DNA from: an uncultured Microbacterium sp.
GTDB lineage: Bacteria > Actinomycetota > Actinomycetes > Actinomycetales > Microbacteriaceae
Direction of reading: 5' to 3'
Length of the DNA: 9,575 nucleotides
Assembly (NCBI GenBank): GCA_937988695.1
Contig: CALKHM010000308.1
Span: 1 to 9,575, forward strand
The position numbers and the translations under genes are program-made. How positions within the stretch are numbered: position 1 is the first letter of the stretch; each line of letters opens with the position of its first letter. Shown piece after piece: positions 1-5,536 of this stretch. Below the pieces are notes generated by a model. It searched no databases and was not told the origin of the DNA. It saw nothing but the letters and a program-made list of their open reading frames with translations.

Positions 1-1
1 C

Positions 2-754
2 GGGCGCAGCGAGCACATCATCGGCGAGTGGCTGCGCACGCGCGGCACGCGCGACGACATGGTGCTGGCGGCCCGCGTCGGAGGCCATCCGGACAATCCC
101 GGAACGGGCCCCGTGAACCTCGTGCGCGCGGTGGAGGCATCCTTGAACCGCCTGGGCACCGACCGCATCGACGTGCTGTACCTGGATGCCTCGGCCGGCG
201 TCTCCGTCATGGAGGACACCCTGGCCACGGCGGAGTGGCTGGTGGAGTCCGGGAAGGCCCGCAGCATCGGTGCGTACCGCTTCACCGCCGAGCAGCTCGT
301 GGAGGCGCGGATCCTCGCCTCAGCGGGATACCCCCGCTTCACGGTCGTCGACGTGCCGTTCAACGTGCTGCGCCGCCGCGATTTCGACGACGACCTGCGC
401 CTCGTGGTCGGCGCGCAGGGCATCGCCGTCACGCCCTCGCATGCGCTCGAGCACGGCTATCTGTCCGGCCGGCACCGTTCCCGCGACCAGGTGGGCCGGT
501 CGGTGCGCGGATCGCAGCTGGCGGGCAACATGAACCGCCGCGGGACGCGCACGCTGCGTGCCCTGGACACCGTCGGCGGCGACCTCGGCGTGCCCCCGGC
601 TGCCGTCGCCGTCGCCTGGCTGCTCGCGCAGCGCGTCGTGGCCGCTCCGATCGTGAACGCGTACGCGCCGGCTCATGTCGAAGAGCTCGTTCAGGGTGTC
701 GGGGTGCGACTGAGTCGCGCGCAGCTGGCCGACATCGCGCGCGCGGCCGACTGA
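2..754 (+). CDS. Aldo/keto reductase-fold protein, N-terminus missing at window edge, divergent active site
   Basis: An open frame runs from base 2 to a TGA at 752-754 (250 residues visible); roughly 60-80 N-terminal residues lie outside the window. Recognisable AKR landmarks are RSEHIIGEWL near the start, AVEASLNRLGTDRIDVLYL (about residues 43-61), a GKARSIGAYRF strand, and the C-terminal VAVAWLLAQRVVAAPIVNA segment followed by a final helix. Typical AKRs are NADPH-dependent carbonyl reductases with an Asp-Tyr-Lys-His tetrad. Here the Lys position (usual ATKVG) reads AARVG, giving Arg25 (codon 74-76), and the His position (usual LYQIH) reads LYLD, giving Asp62 (codon 185-187). The GxSNF and PIVGAR cofactor-contact motifs are also altered (GAYRF, PIVNAY). 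Fold assignment is firm. Activity is doubtful and the substrate unknown; Asp and Tyr of the tetrad are out of view. Confidence 0.85.
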   Translation, partial: GRSEHIIGEWLRTRGTRDDMVLAARVGGHPDNPGTGPVNLVRAVEASLNRLGTDRIDVLYLDASAGVSVMEDTLATAEWLVESGKARSIGAYRFTAEQLVEARILASAGYPRFTVVDVPFNVLRRRDFDDDLRLVVGAQGIAVTPSHALEHGYLSGRHRSRDQVGRSVRGSQLAGNMNRRGTRTLRALDTVGGDLGVPPAAVAVAWLLAQRVVAAPIVNAYAPAHVEELVQGVGVRLSRAQLADIARAAD

Positions 755-765
755 CCGCGCACGCG
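736..765 (+). terminator. Candidate hairpin terminator of the AKR-like gene
   Basis: Arms 736-746 and 755-765 can pair over 11 positions with one C/A mismatch (740/761), around an 8-nt loop (747-754) that contains the stop codon. The stem is almost entirely G/C. No U-tract follows, so this is a hairpin-only candidate; GC-rich stems without U-tracts are common in actinobacteria. It lies before the next promoter at 800. Confidence 0.35.
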
Positions 766-799
766 CAACGAGCTCGGCGCCCCCGGGTCGCGCGTCGAA

Positions 800-805
800 T
801 AGGCT
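800..805 (+). promoter_or_regulatory. -10 box (TAGGCT) of the histidine phosphatase gene
   Basis: TAGGCT fits the actinobacterial TANNNT -10 consensus. Transcription would start near 811-812, giving a leader of about 45 nt before the GTG at 857. This placement argues against the in-frame GTG at 809, which would lie at or before the transcript start. No convincing -35 hexamer is visible 16-19 bp upstream. Confidence 0.5.
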
Positions 806-809
806 GGAG

Positions 810-839
810 TGCGGGACCTCAGCCCCAGTACCTCCCGCA
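810..839 (+). promoter_or_regulatory. 5'-end leader hairpin
   Basis: A perfect 7-bp inverted repeat, TGCGGGA (810-816) and TCCCGCA (833-839), encloses a 16-nt loop. It begins at the predicted transcript start and ends just before the purine-rich ribosome-binding stretch at 842-851. It could protect the 5' end of the mRNA or take part in control. No known riboswitch class is recognised. Confidence 0.35.
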
Positions 840-860
840 ATGAAGAGAGAGACCTCGTGA
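840..860 (+). other. Possible leader mini-ORF MKRETS overlapping the next start
   Basis: ATG at 840-842 opens a six-codon frame (MKRETS) closed by TGA at 858-860. That TGA overlaps the GTG start at 857-859 of the histidine phosphatase gene as GTGA. Such overlaps are typical of translational coupling. No Shine-Dalgarno sequence precedes the ATG, and so short a frame can arise by chance. Confidence 0.2.
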
Positions 861-1459
861 CGCATTACATTTACCTCGTGCGGCACGGTGAGCACCAGGA
901 TGCGGAGCAGGGGGTGGCCGACGGACCGTTGTCGCCGCGCGGCCGTCGCCAGGCGGAGGCCCTCGCCGATCGCCTGTCCGGGCTGCCGCTGTCGGCGGTC
1001 TGGCACTCGCCGCTCGAGCGCGCGGCCGAGACCGCACGCGCAGTGGCCGACCGGCTGCCCGCCGTGGACCCGCAGCCGTCGGCGCTGCTGTTCGACTGCG
1101 TGCCCACCGGAATGACCGATGAGACGCCGGCGGTGTACGAGCCGTTCTTCGGTGCCGTCACCGAGGAGGAGATCGAGGCGGGTCGCGCGCAGATGAACGA
1201 TGCGATCAATGCGTTCCTGGTCCGCAAGCCGGGCAACGTGCACGAGGTGCTCATCACGCACAACTTCGTGATCGGCTGGTTCGTGCGTGAAGTGCTGCAG
1301 ATGCCGGAATGGCGCTGGATGACGCTCAACCAGGCGCACTGCGGGCTGACCGTCATCTCACAGAAGCCGGGCCGGCCGTGGACGCTGCTCACGCACAACG
1401 ACCTGGCCCATCTGCCCTTCGAGCTGCAGACCGGCCTGCCCGAGCCGCTGCCGGTGTGA
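857..1459 (+). CDS. Histidine phosphatase family protein (phosphoglycerate mutase-like)
   Basis: This 200-residue protein belongs to the branch-1 histidine phosphatase superfamily, which uses a phosphohistidine intermediate. It begins with the signature strand YIYLVRHGEH (catalytic His at residue 10), followed by LSPRGRRQAEAL and SAVWHSPLERAAETA. The second catalytic His lies in VLITHNFVIGWF around residue 135. The GTG at 857 was chosen because it puts the RHG motif at the usual distance from the N-terminus, has a purine-rich AGAGAGAG stretch 5-6 nt upstream, and lies downstream of the predicted transcript start; an in-frame GTG at 809 fails the last test. No signal peptide or membrane segment is seen, so it should be cytosolic. 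The family covers phosphoglycerate mutases, sugar phosphatases and others, and the substrate cannot be deduced here. It is transcribed alone and converges on the GNAT gene with 18 bp between stop codons. Confidence 0.9.
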   Translation: MTHYIYLVRHGEHQDAEQGVADGPLSPRGRRQAEALADRLSGLPLSAVWHSPLERAAETARAVADRLPAVDPQPSALLFDCVPTGMTDETPAVYEPFFGAVTEEEIEAGRAQMNDAINAFLVRKPGNVHEVLITHNFVIGWFVREVLQMPEWRWMTLNQAHCGLTVISQKPGRPWTLLTHNDLAHLPFELQTGLPEPLPV

Positions 1460-1477
1460 CGCCGGCCGTCGACGCGC

Positions 1478-1954
1478 TCATCCGCGCTCGCTGAGCGCCT
1501 TCGCGTACCAGCGCGTCGCGTTCGGGTTGTCGTTGTACGGCGCGATCTCGACGAACCCCGACGAGGCGTACAGGCCGCCGGCCGCGGTCAGCGTGTGATG
1601 GGTGTCCAGCACCAGCTCGGCGGCCCCCCACTCCCGCGCGTGCCGTTCCAGCTCGTCCAGCAGCATCCGGCCCCAGCCGCGTCCACGTGTCGAGGGCCGC
1701 AGGTAGAGGTGCTTGACCTCGTAGCGGACGCCGGCGTCGCCGTCGGGCAGGCGCCGGATGCCGCCGCAGCCCACGGACTGGCCCTCGTCGTCGCGGACGA
1801 CGAGGAAGATCCCCGCCGGCGGCTCGAACATCTGCCGCGGCGGATGGGCGGGGGTGTACTGCCCGGGAAACGACTCGGCGCGCATCGCCACGTACTCCGC
1901 GAGCAGCTCGCGGGCAGCGGGATCGTCGACGGGAACGGGCTGTGCGGACGCCAT
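1478..1954 (-). CDS. GNAT family N-acetyltransferase
   Basis: A 158-residue single-domain GNAT enzyme, expected to transfer an acyl group from acyl-CoA to an amine. The acetyl-CoA binding motif A is clear: VKHLYLRPSTRGRGWGRMLL (near residues 80-99), with Arg90, Gly93 and Gly95 giving the RxxGxG pyrophosphate loop. Motif B follows around GLYASSGFVEIAPYNDNP (residues 127-144). The frame stays open to 2017, but that start would overlap dapB. The ATG at 1954 is preferred: the protein then begins MASAQPVPVD, and a TACGCT -10 box lies 6 nt upstream, implying a leaderless mRNA. The YNDNPNATRWY segment resembles a subgroup of bacterial GNATs with small-molecule substrates, but the substrate is not identifiable. 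It is divergent from dapB, sharing 53 bp of promoter region. Confidence 0.9.
   Translation of the reverse strand: MASAQPVPVDDPAARELLAEYVAMRAESFPGQYTPAHPPRQMFEPPAGIFLVVRDDEGQSVGCGGIRRLPDGDAGVRYEVKHLYLRPSTRGRGWGRMLLDELERHAREWGAAELVLDTHHTLTAAGGLYASSGFVEIAPYNDNPNATRWYAKALSERG
1484..1498. terminator. Candidate bidirectional hairpin between convergent genes
   Basis: GCGCTC (1484-1489), a GCT loop, and GAGCGC (1493-1498) form a perfect 6-bp GC-rich hairpin 24 nt past the histidine phosphatase stop and inside the last codons of the convergent GNAT gene. It could stop transcripts from either side, but no U-tract follows on either strand. Confidence 0.25.
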
Positions 1955-1960
1955 GCATCG

Positions 1961-1966
1961 AGCGTA
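1961..1966 (-). promoter_or_regulatory. -10 box (TACGCT) of the GNAT gene, leaderless
   Basis: Read on the minus strand, TACGCT is followed by 6 nt (CGATGC) and then the ATG at 1954. With the usual spacing, transcription would begin at or next to the A of the start codon. No Shine-Dalgarno sequence and no clear -35 box are seen. Confidence 0.5.
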
Positions 1967-1995
1967 TCCGTGCGTCCGGGCGGTCCGTCGCACCG

Positions 1996-2001
1996 TAGGC
2001 T
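1996..2001 (+). promoter_or_regulatory. -10 box (TAGGCT) of dapB, leaderless
   Basis: TAGGCT, then 6 nt (GGAGGC), then the ATG at 2008. The GGAGG inside the spacer ends only 1 nt before the ATG, too close to act as a Shine-Dalgarno sequence, so leaderless initiation fits better. Only 29 bp separate this box from the divergent GNAT -10 box. Confidence 0.55.
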
Positions 2002-2007
2002 GGAGGC

Positions 2008-2763
2008 ATGACGACACGCGTGGCGATCGTGGGCGGCACCGGCAAGCTCGGTGGCGTCATCCGTGGCGTCGTCGAGGCCGAACCCGGCTTCGACGTGCAC
2101 GCGACGCTGTCGTCCCGCGACGACATCGGCCGGATCGCCGGCGCTGACCTCGTGGTGGATGCCTCCACTCCCTCCGTCTCCGTCGACGTCGTGCGCGCCG
2201 CGATCGAACGGGGGATCAACATCGTCGTCGGCACCTCCGGCTGGTCGACCGAGCGCATCGCGCTGGTGCGCCCGCTCGTCGAGGCCGCCGGCACCGGCGT
2301 CGTCTTCATCCCGAACTTCTCCCTCGGCTCGGTGCTGGGCACGGCCCTCGCCGCCGCCGCCGCACCGTTCTTCGCCTCGGCGGAGATCATCGAGGCCCAC
2401 CGCGAGACGAAGGTCGACTCGCCCAGCGGCACCGCCGTGCGCACGGCCGAGCTCATCGCCGCCGCGCGCGCCGCGCAGGGACCCGTGCTCGCACCGCACG
2501 TCGACCAGCGCGCTCGCGGGCAGCAGGTCGCCTCGGTCCCGGTGCACTCGTTGCGACGCCCGGGCGTCATCGCCCGGCAGGAGGTCATCCTCTCCGGTGC
2601 CGGAGAGTCGCTGTCGATCGTGCACGACACCGTGGAGCCGGCGGCAGCCTACGCCCCCGGCATCCGTCTCGCGCTGCAGCACGCGGTCGGTGCCCGCGGC
2701 GTGATCGTGGGCCTGGACAGCTTTCTGGACATCGGCATCCGCACGCCCGGCGCGGACGCATGA
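2008..2763 (+). CDS. dapB: 4-hydroxy-tetrahydrodipicolinate reductase
   Basis: DapB reduces the DapA product with NAD(P)H to tetrahydrodipicolinate on the way to diaminopimelate and lysine, supplying peptidoglycan; it is cytosolic. The 251-residue length is close to the M. tuberculosis enzyme and shorter than the E. coli one. An N-terminal Rossmann motif, AIVGGTGKLGG (residues 6-16), binds the nucleotide; INIVVGTSGW (70-79) and the IPNFSLGSV segment (101-109) match the family. The substrate-site motif is IIEAHRETKVDSPSGTA (127-143), keeping the catalytic pair His131 and Lys135 although the second His of the usual HH is Arg. C-terminal segments HSLRRPGVIARQEV and ILSGAGESLSIVHD also fit. The ATG start follows the -10 box by 6 nt. 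The TGA overlaps the next ATG (ATGA at 2760-2763). Confidence 0.97.
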   Translation: MTTRVAIVGGTGKLGGVIRGVVEAEPGFDVHATLSSRDDIGRIAGADLVVDASTPSVSVDVVRAAIERGINIVVGTSGWSTERIALVRPLVEAAGTGVVFIPNFSLGSVLGTALAAAAAPFFASAEIIEAHRETKVDSPSGTAVRTAELIAAARAAQGPVLAPHVDQRARGQQVASVPVHSLRRPGVIARQEVILSGAGESLSIVHDTVEPAAAYAPGIRLALQHAVGARGVIVGLDSFLDIGIRTPGADA

Positions 2764-3206
2764 AGACCCGCATCATCATCGCGGTCATCACGGTCGCCCT
2801 GGTCGTGTACCTCGTGGCGATCGCCCGCTCCGCCTGGCTGATGCTGGCCACCGGCCGGCCGGTGGGGATCCTGATGGGTGCCGCGCTGGTCGTCCTGCCG
2901 GTGGTCGCGGCGTGGGCCATCGCGCGAGAGCTGTGGTTCGGCATACGGGCCGAGCGTGCCGGACGACGGCTGGAGTCGGAGGGTGGACTGCCCGCCGACG
3001 ACGTGGCGGTGTATGCCAGCGGGCGGGTGGTGCGCGACGACGCCGATGCGGTCTTCCCCCGCTATCGCGATGACGTGCAGCAGCATCCCGGCGACTGGCG
3101 GGCATGGTATCGGCTGGGACTGGCCTACGACGCGGCCGGCGACCGTAAGCGCGCTCGCAGCGCGATCCGTCAGTCGCTCAAGCTGGAGGCGGCCGACCGG
3201 TCGTGA
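2760..3206 (+). CDS. Small two-helix membrane protein with TPR-like C-terminus
   Basis: A 148-residue protein of unknown function. Two hydrophobic segments, about residues 5-28 and 36-58, form a membrane hairpin. The rest is soluble, ending in a single TPR-like helix pair around 112-145 (DWRAWYRLGLAYDAAGDRKR, then a second amphipathic helix). Positive charge after the second helix (RAERAGRR, 63-70) suggests the C-terminal part faces the cytoplasm. It starts in the ATGA overlap with dapB, so it is probably co-transcribed and translationally coupled. In M. tuberculosis a conserved membrane-protein gene (Rv2772c) also follows dapB, which suggests a conserved pairing; homology to it is inference from position and general character. 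A single TPR may mediate a protein contact. The 3' end overlaps the convergent epimerase gene by 37 bp. Confidence 0.85.
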   Translation: MKTRIIIAVITVALVVYLVAIARSAWLMLATGRPVGILMGAALVVLPVVAAWAIARELWFGIRAERAGRRLESEGGLPADDVAVYASGRVVRDDADAVFPRYRDDVQQHPGDWRAWYRLGLAYDAAGDRKRARSAIRQSLKLEAADRS

Positions 3207-4117
3207 GCGGGCACGGCGGCGGCGATCGCCTCGCCGACGGTCGTGTGCTGGAAGCGGAAGCCGGACGCCGTCAGCACGGCCGGCGCGACGTGCGCGTCGG
3301 TGAGCAGCACGGCGTCGGCGGCCGCGCGACCGAGCGCGAGACGCAGTGCCCACGACGGGGCGCGCAGCACGTACGGCTTGTTCATGCGTATGGCAAGGGC
3401 CAGGCCCAGGTCGTTGGCCGTCGCCCGGGTGGGACCGGCGAGGTTGACCGGCCCGTCGACCTCGGCGTCGATCACGTGGCGGATCGCCCGCACCTCGTCA
3501 TCGAGCGAGATCCACGGCCAGACCTGGGTGCCGCGACCGATCGGGCCGGCAACGCCCAGCCGGGTCAGCGCGAGCAGCGGCCTGAGCACGCCCGCGGGGT
3601 GCACCACGGGCGCGGTGCGCAGCAGGGCGATGCGGGTGTGCGTGCCGGCGTGCAGCGCGGACTGCTCCCATCGTGCGCACAGCCGCGCGAGGAAGGTGTC
3701 GCCGGGCGCGGCATCCTCGCGCAGCTCGACGCCGGGAGCACTGCCGTAATAGCCGATCGCTGAGGCGCTGATGAGCGACGGCGCGGCGGCGCCGAGAGCG
3801 CGCACGGCCTTGGCGAGCACGCGCGTCGGCGTCAGTCGCGACCACAGCAGCGTGCTGCGATAACGGGCCGTCCACGGCATCCGCCCGATACTCGCGCCGT
3901 TCAGGCCCACGACCGCGTCGGCGCCGGCGAGCACGCCGGGATCGAGCGGACGCGCGTCCAGCAGCCACGTCGCCTCGTCGGGCGCGCGGGCCGGCCGGCG
4001 CACCAGGCGAGTGACCTGCACACCATCGGCGCGCAGCGCCGCGACCAGCGCACGGCCGATGAGGCCGGACGCCCCCGCCACGACGATGCGGCGGGGAGCG
4101 GGGGAGGCGTCAGCCAA
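3170..4117 (-). CDS. TIGR01777 family (SDR39U1/YfcH-like) NAD(P)-binding epimerase
   Basis: A 315-residue extended-SDR protein. The Rossmann motif VVAGASGLIGRAL is at residues 12-24. GLNGASIGR (71-79), SASAIGYYG (117-125), and PWISLDDEVRAI (201-212) are hallmarks of the TIGR01777 family of presumed sugar-nucleotide epimerases; the reaction of this family is not well established. The start is a TTG at 4117, preceded by GAGG at 4124-4127 with 6-nt spacing, and it overlaps the osmC stop by 8 bp, so translation is likely coupled. A later start would remove the nucleotide-binding strand. It is the last gene of the minus-strand block and its final 37 bp overlap the 3' end of the convergent membrane-protein gene. 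Soluble and probably cytosolic. Confidence 0.92.
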   Translation of the reverse strand: MADASPAPRRIVVAGASGLIGRALVAALRADGVQVTRLVRRPARAPDEATWLLDARPLDPGVLAGADAVVGLNGASIGRMPWTARYRSTLLWSRLTPTRVLAKAVRALGAAAPSLISASAIGYYGSAPGVELREDAAPGDTFLARLCARWEQSALHAGTHTRIALLRTAPVVHPAGVLRPLLALTRLGVAGPIGRGTQVWPWISLDDEVRAIRHVIDAEVDGPVNLAGPTRATANDLGLALAIRMNKPYVLRAPSWALRLALGRAAADAVLLTDAHVAPAVLTASGFRFQHTTVGEAIAAAVPAHDRSAASSLSD

Positions 4118-4535
4118 GCGACGCCTCGAGGGTGATCTCGATCCCCGCCAGCGCCTGCGAGACAGGGCAGCCCGCCTTCGCCTCGTCGGCGAGGCGCTCG
4201 AAATCGGCCTCTTCGATGCCGGGCACCACGGCCGACACGTTCAGGTGGCTGCCGGTGATCCCGGTGCCGGGGGTGAACGTCACCGATGCCGAGGCCTCCA
4301 GGCTCTGCGGCGGGGTGCCGTGCGTGGTCAGCGCGTTGGACAGCGCCATGCAATAGCAGGACGCGTGCGCCGCGGCGATGAGCTCCTCGGGAGTGGTCAC
4401 CGAGTCGGAGCCCTCGCTGCGTGCCTTCCAGTTGACCGGGTACGGCCCCTGACCCGAGCTGGTCAGACTCACCTGCCCCGATCCCTCGAACAGGGTGCCC
4501 TTCCACTGGGCCGTCGCTTCGCTGGTCACGCTCAT
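4110..4535 (-). CDS. osmC: OsmC family thiol peroxidase
   Basis: A 141-residue OsmC/Ohr-family protein, expected to reduce organic hydroperoxides using two cysteines. The peroxidatic region TPEELIAAAHASCYCMAL (residues 48-65) contains Cys60 at the expected position and an additional Cys62. The resolving Cys123 is in AKAGCPVSQALAG. The order and spacing, and the GCPVSQ context, fit the OsmC subgroup better than Ohr. N-terminal WKGTLFEGSGQVSLTS matches the family's first beta hairpin. The start is well supported by a GGGAGG Shine-Dalgarno (4541-4546) 5 nt before the ATG. It probably has its own promoter (TAGGCT, 4564-4569) and may also receive read-through from the thioredoxin-DUF4395 pair. It overlaps the downstream epimerase start by 8 bp. 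Cytosolic. Confidence 0.95.
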   Translation of the reverse strand: MSVTSEATAQWKGTLFEGSGQVSLTSSGQGPYPVNWKARSEGSDSVTTPEELIAAAHASCYCMALSNALTTHGTPPQSLEASASVTFTPGTGITGSHLNVSAVVPGIEEADFERLADEAKAGCPVSQALAGIEITLEASLG

Positions 4536-4540
4536 GAGGT

Positions 4541-4546
4541 CCTCCC
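4541..4546 (-). promoter_or_regulatory. Strong Shine-Dalgarno (GGGAGG) of osmC
   Basis: Minus-strand GGGAGG with 5 nt to the ATG at 4535. It is notable because most other promoter-proximal genes in this window have no usable Shine-Dalgarno sequence, and osmC is one of only two here that have both a -10 box and a separate leader. Confidence 0.7.
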
Positions 4547-4563
4547 TCGGTCGGTGTGGCTCC

Positions 4564-4569
4564 AGCCTA
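4564..4569 (-). promoter_or_regulatory. -10 box (TAGGCT) of osmC, sharing bases with the upstream stop codon
   Basis: Minus-strand TAGGCT. Its first three bases are the TAG stop codon of the DUF4395 gene (4569-4567). The predicted transcript start near 4557 gives a leader of about 21 nt containing the Shine-Dalgarno sequence. Confidence 0.45.
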
Positions 4570-5055
4570 CGCGGCGGCGTGCCGCCCGACGAGCCCCAGA
4601 CGCTGCAGCAGCAGGTACAGCTGGCAGCCCAGGCACAGCCCGAACACGGCGTTCAGGAATGCGGCGACGAAGGCGGCGGCCGCGGCGATCGGCAGACCCC
4701 ACGGCACGCCCGCCAGCTGCAGCACCAGGCCGATGACGCTCACCAGCAGCCCCACGCCCTGCGCGAAGCGCGGGGGCCGTGGATCCTCCCGCTCCGCGGG
4801 CGGCGCCAGCCGCGGCTGCACGAGGCGCCGGTACAGCGCACCCCACGGCGCCGTGCGCGGCGAGAGCACGGCCCACAGGAACAGCAGGGCCACCACGAGC
4901 AGCAGCAGGAACGCAGGGTCGAGGATGCGCGCGGCGATGGGCGTGAGCGGCAGCACGGTCAGTGCGAGCAGGACGACCACGAGCAGCAGCACGGAGGTGA
5001 TCGCGGCACCGAACCGCGGGCCGCGCGGGTCGATGCCGACGGGGACGTCAGACAT
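4567..5055 (-). CDS. DUF4395 family membrane protein with CLGC motif
   Basis: A 162-residue protein with four predicted transmembrane segments at about residues 17-37, 46-64, 97-115 and 121-142. The family signature FLNAVFGLCLGCQLY (133-147) places Cys141 and Cys144 at the end of the last helix. A basic central loop (66-96) and basic C-terminus suggest both face the cytoplasm, which would put the CxxC there too. DUF4395 proteins have no settled function; in actinobacteria they often neighbour thioredoxin- or rhodanese-like genes, which suggests a redox or sulfur role (inference). The ATG at 5055 follows GGAGA (5064-5068) by 8 nt and overlaps the thioredoxin gene's stop by 8 bp, so the two are very likely made together. 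Confidence 0.9.
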   Translation of the reverse strand: MSDVPVGIDPRGPRFGAAITSVLLLVVVLLALTVLPLTPIAARILDPAFLLLLVVALLFLWAVLSPRTAPWGALYRRLVQPRLAPPAEREDPRPPRFAQGVGLLVSVIGLVLQLAGVPWGLPIAAAAAFVAAFLNAVFGLCLGCQLYLLLQRLGLVGRHAAA

Positions 5056-5476
5056 GGGTGGGTTCTCCGATCACACGATCCAGCTCTGCCGCCACGGCAT
5101 TCCGACGCGGCACCCCGGCGAAGCGCGAGCGCACCGCGCCGCTCGCATCGAGCACGAACACGGTCGGCGTCTGCAGGATGTGCAGGCGAGCGGCCAGCTC
5201 CCGGCGATGCGTGAGGTCGACCTCGGCGAGGGCGACGCCGTCGGTCTCGTCGGCGAGCGCGTGCAGCATCCGTCGCACCTGCGGGCACCGCGCGCACAGC
5301 TCGGTGCTGAACTGCACGAGCGTCGCGCGCTCGCCGTGCACGCCGGGATCCCAGCCCTCGGAGGATGCGGAAGCGCCCTGCCGTGGGCGGCTCTCGCGGC
5401 GGCGCAGCGCCCATCCGCCGCCGGCGGTGGCCACGACCAGGGCGGCCAGCACGAGCACGGCGATCCACAGGGGCAT
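5048..5476 (-). CDS. Membrane-anchored thioredoxin-like protein
   Basis: A 142-residue protein with one N-terminal hydrophobic anchor (about residues 2-23), a basic linker (RRRESRPR, 25-32) and a thioredoxin fold. The active site is STELCARCPQV, with Cys61 and Cys64 (CARC rather than the classical CGPC). The cis-proline loop is LQTPTVFVLD (Pro104). Function: thiol-disulfide exchange, partner unknown. No positive charge precedes the anchor while a cluster follows it, so the positive-inside rule puts the thioredoxin domain in the cytoplasm, unlike exported TlpA-type proteins. The ATG at 5476 was chosen over in-frame starts reaching 5563, which would run into thyA; a TAGCGT -10 box lies 7 nt upstream, implying a leaderless mRNA. 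First gene of the minus-strand block, overlapping the DUF4395 gene. Confidence 0.9.
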   Translation of the reverse strand: MPLWIAVLVLAALVVATAGGGWALRRRESRPRQGASASSEGWDPGVHGERATLVQFSTELCARCPQVRRMLHALADETDGVALAEVDLTHRRELAARLHILQTPTVFVLDASGAVRSRFAGVPRRNAVAAELDRVIGEPTHV

Positions 5477-5483
5477 GCATGAC

Positions 5484-5489
5484 ACGCTA
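5484..5489 (-). promoter_or_regulatory. -10 box (TAGCGT) of the thioredoxin-DUF4395 operon, leaderless
   Basis: Minus-strand TAGCGT, then 7 nt (GTCATGC), then the ATG at 5476. No Shine-Dalgarno sequence is present. The divergent thyA -10 box lies 47 bp away, so the two polymerase sites would sit back to back. Confidence 0.45.
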
Positions 5490-5536
5490 GCCGCGCCGCG
5501 CCCGCGCGGGGCCAGGATGACGGAGTATGTCGGCGG

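Noticed and set aside
809..856. Upstream GTG start for the histidine phosphatase gene
   Set aside because: It lies at or before the predicted transcript start, has no Shine-Dalgarno sequence, and would add 16 residues before the conserved first strand.
320..1339. Minus-strand open frame (339 codons) opposite the AKR-like and histidine phosphatase genes
   Set aside because: Shadow frame without motifs, spanning two genes and a promoter region.
1389..2630. Long minus-strand open frame (413 codons) antisense to dapB and overlapping the GNAT gene
   Set aside because: Composition is Arg/Ser/Thr/Pro-rich shadow sequence with no motif; dapB and the GNAT gene explain both strands.
3221..3230. Perfect palindrome GGCGATCGCC as an operator or terminator
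   Set aside because: It has no loop for a hairpin, lies inside epimerase coding sequence, and such GC-rich palindromes are expected by chance at this composition.
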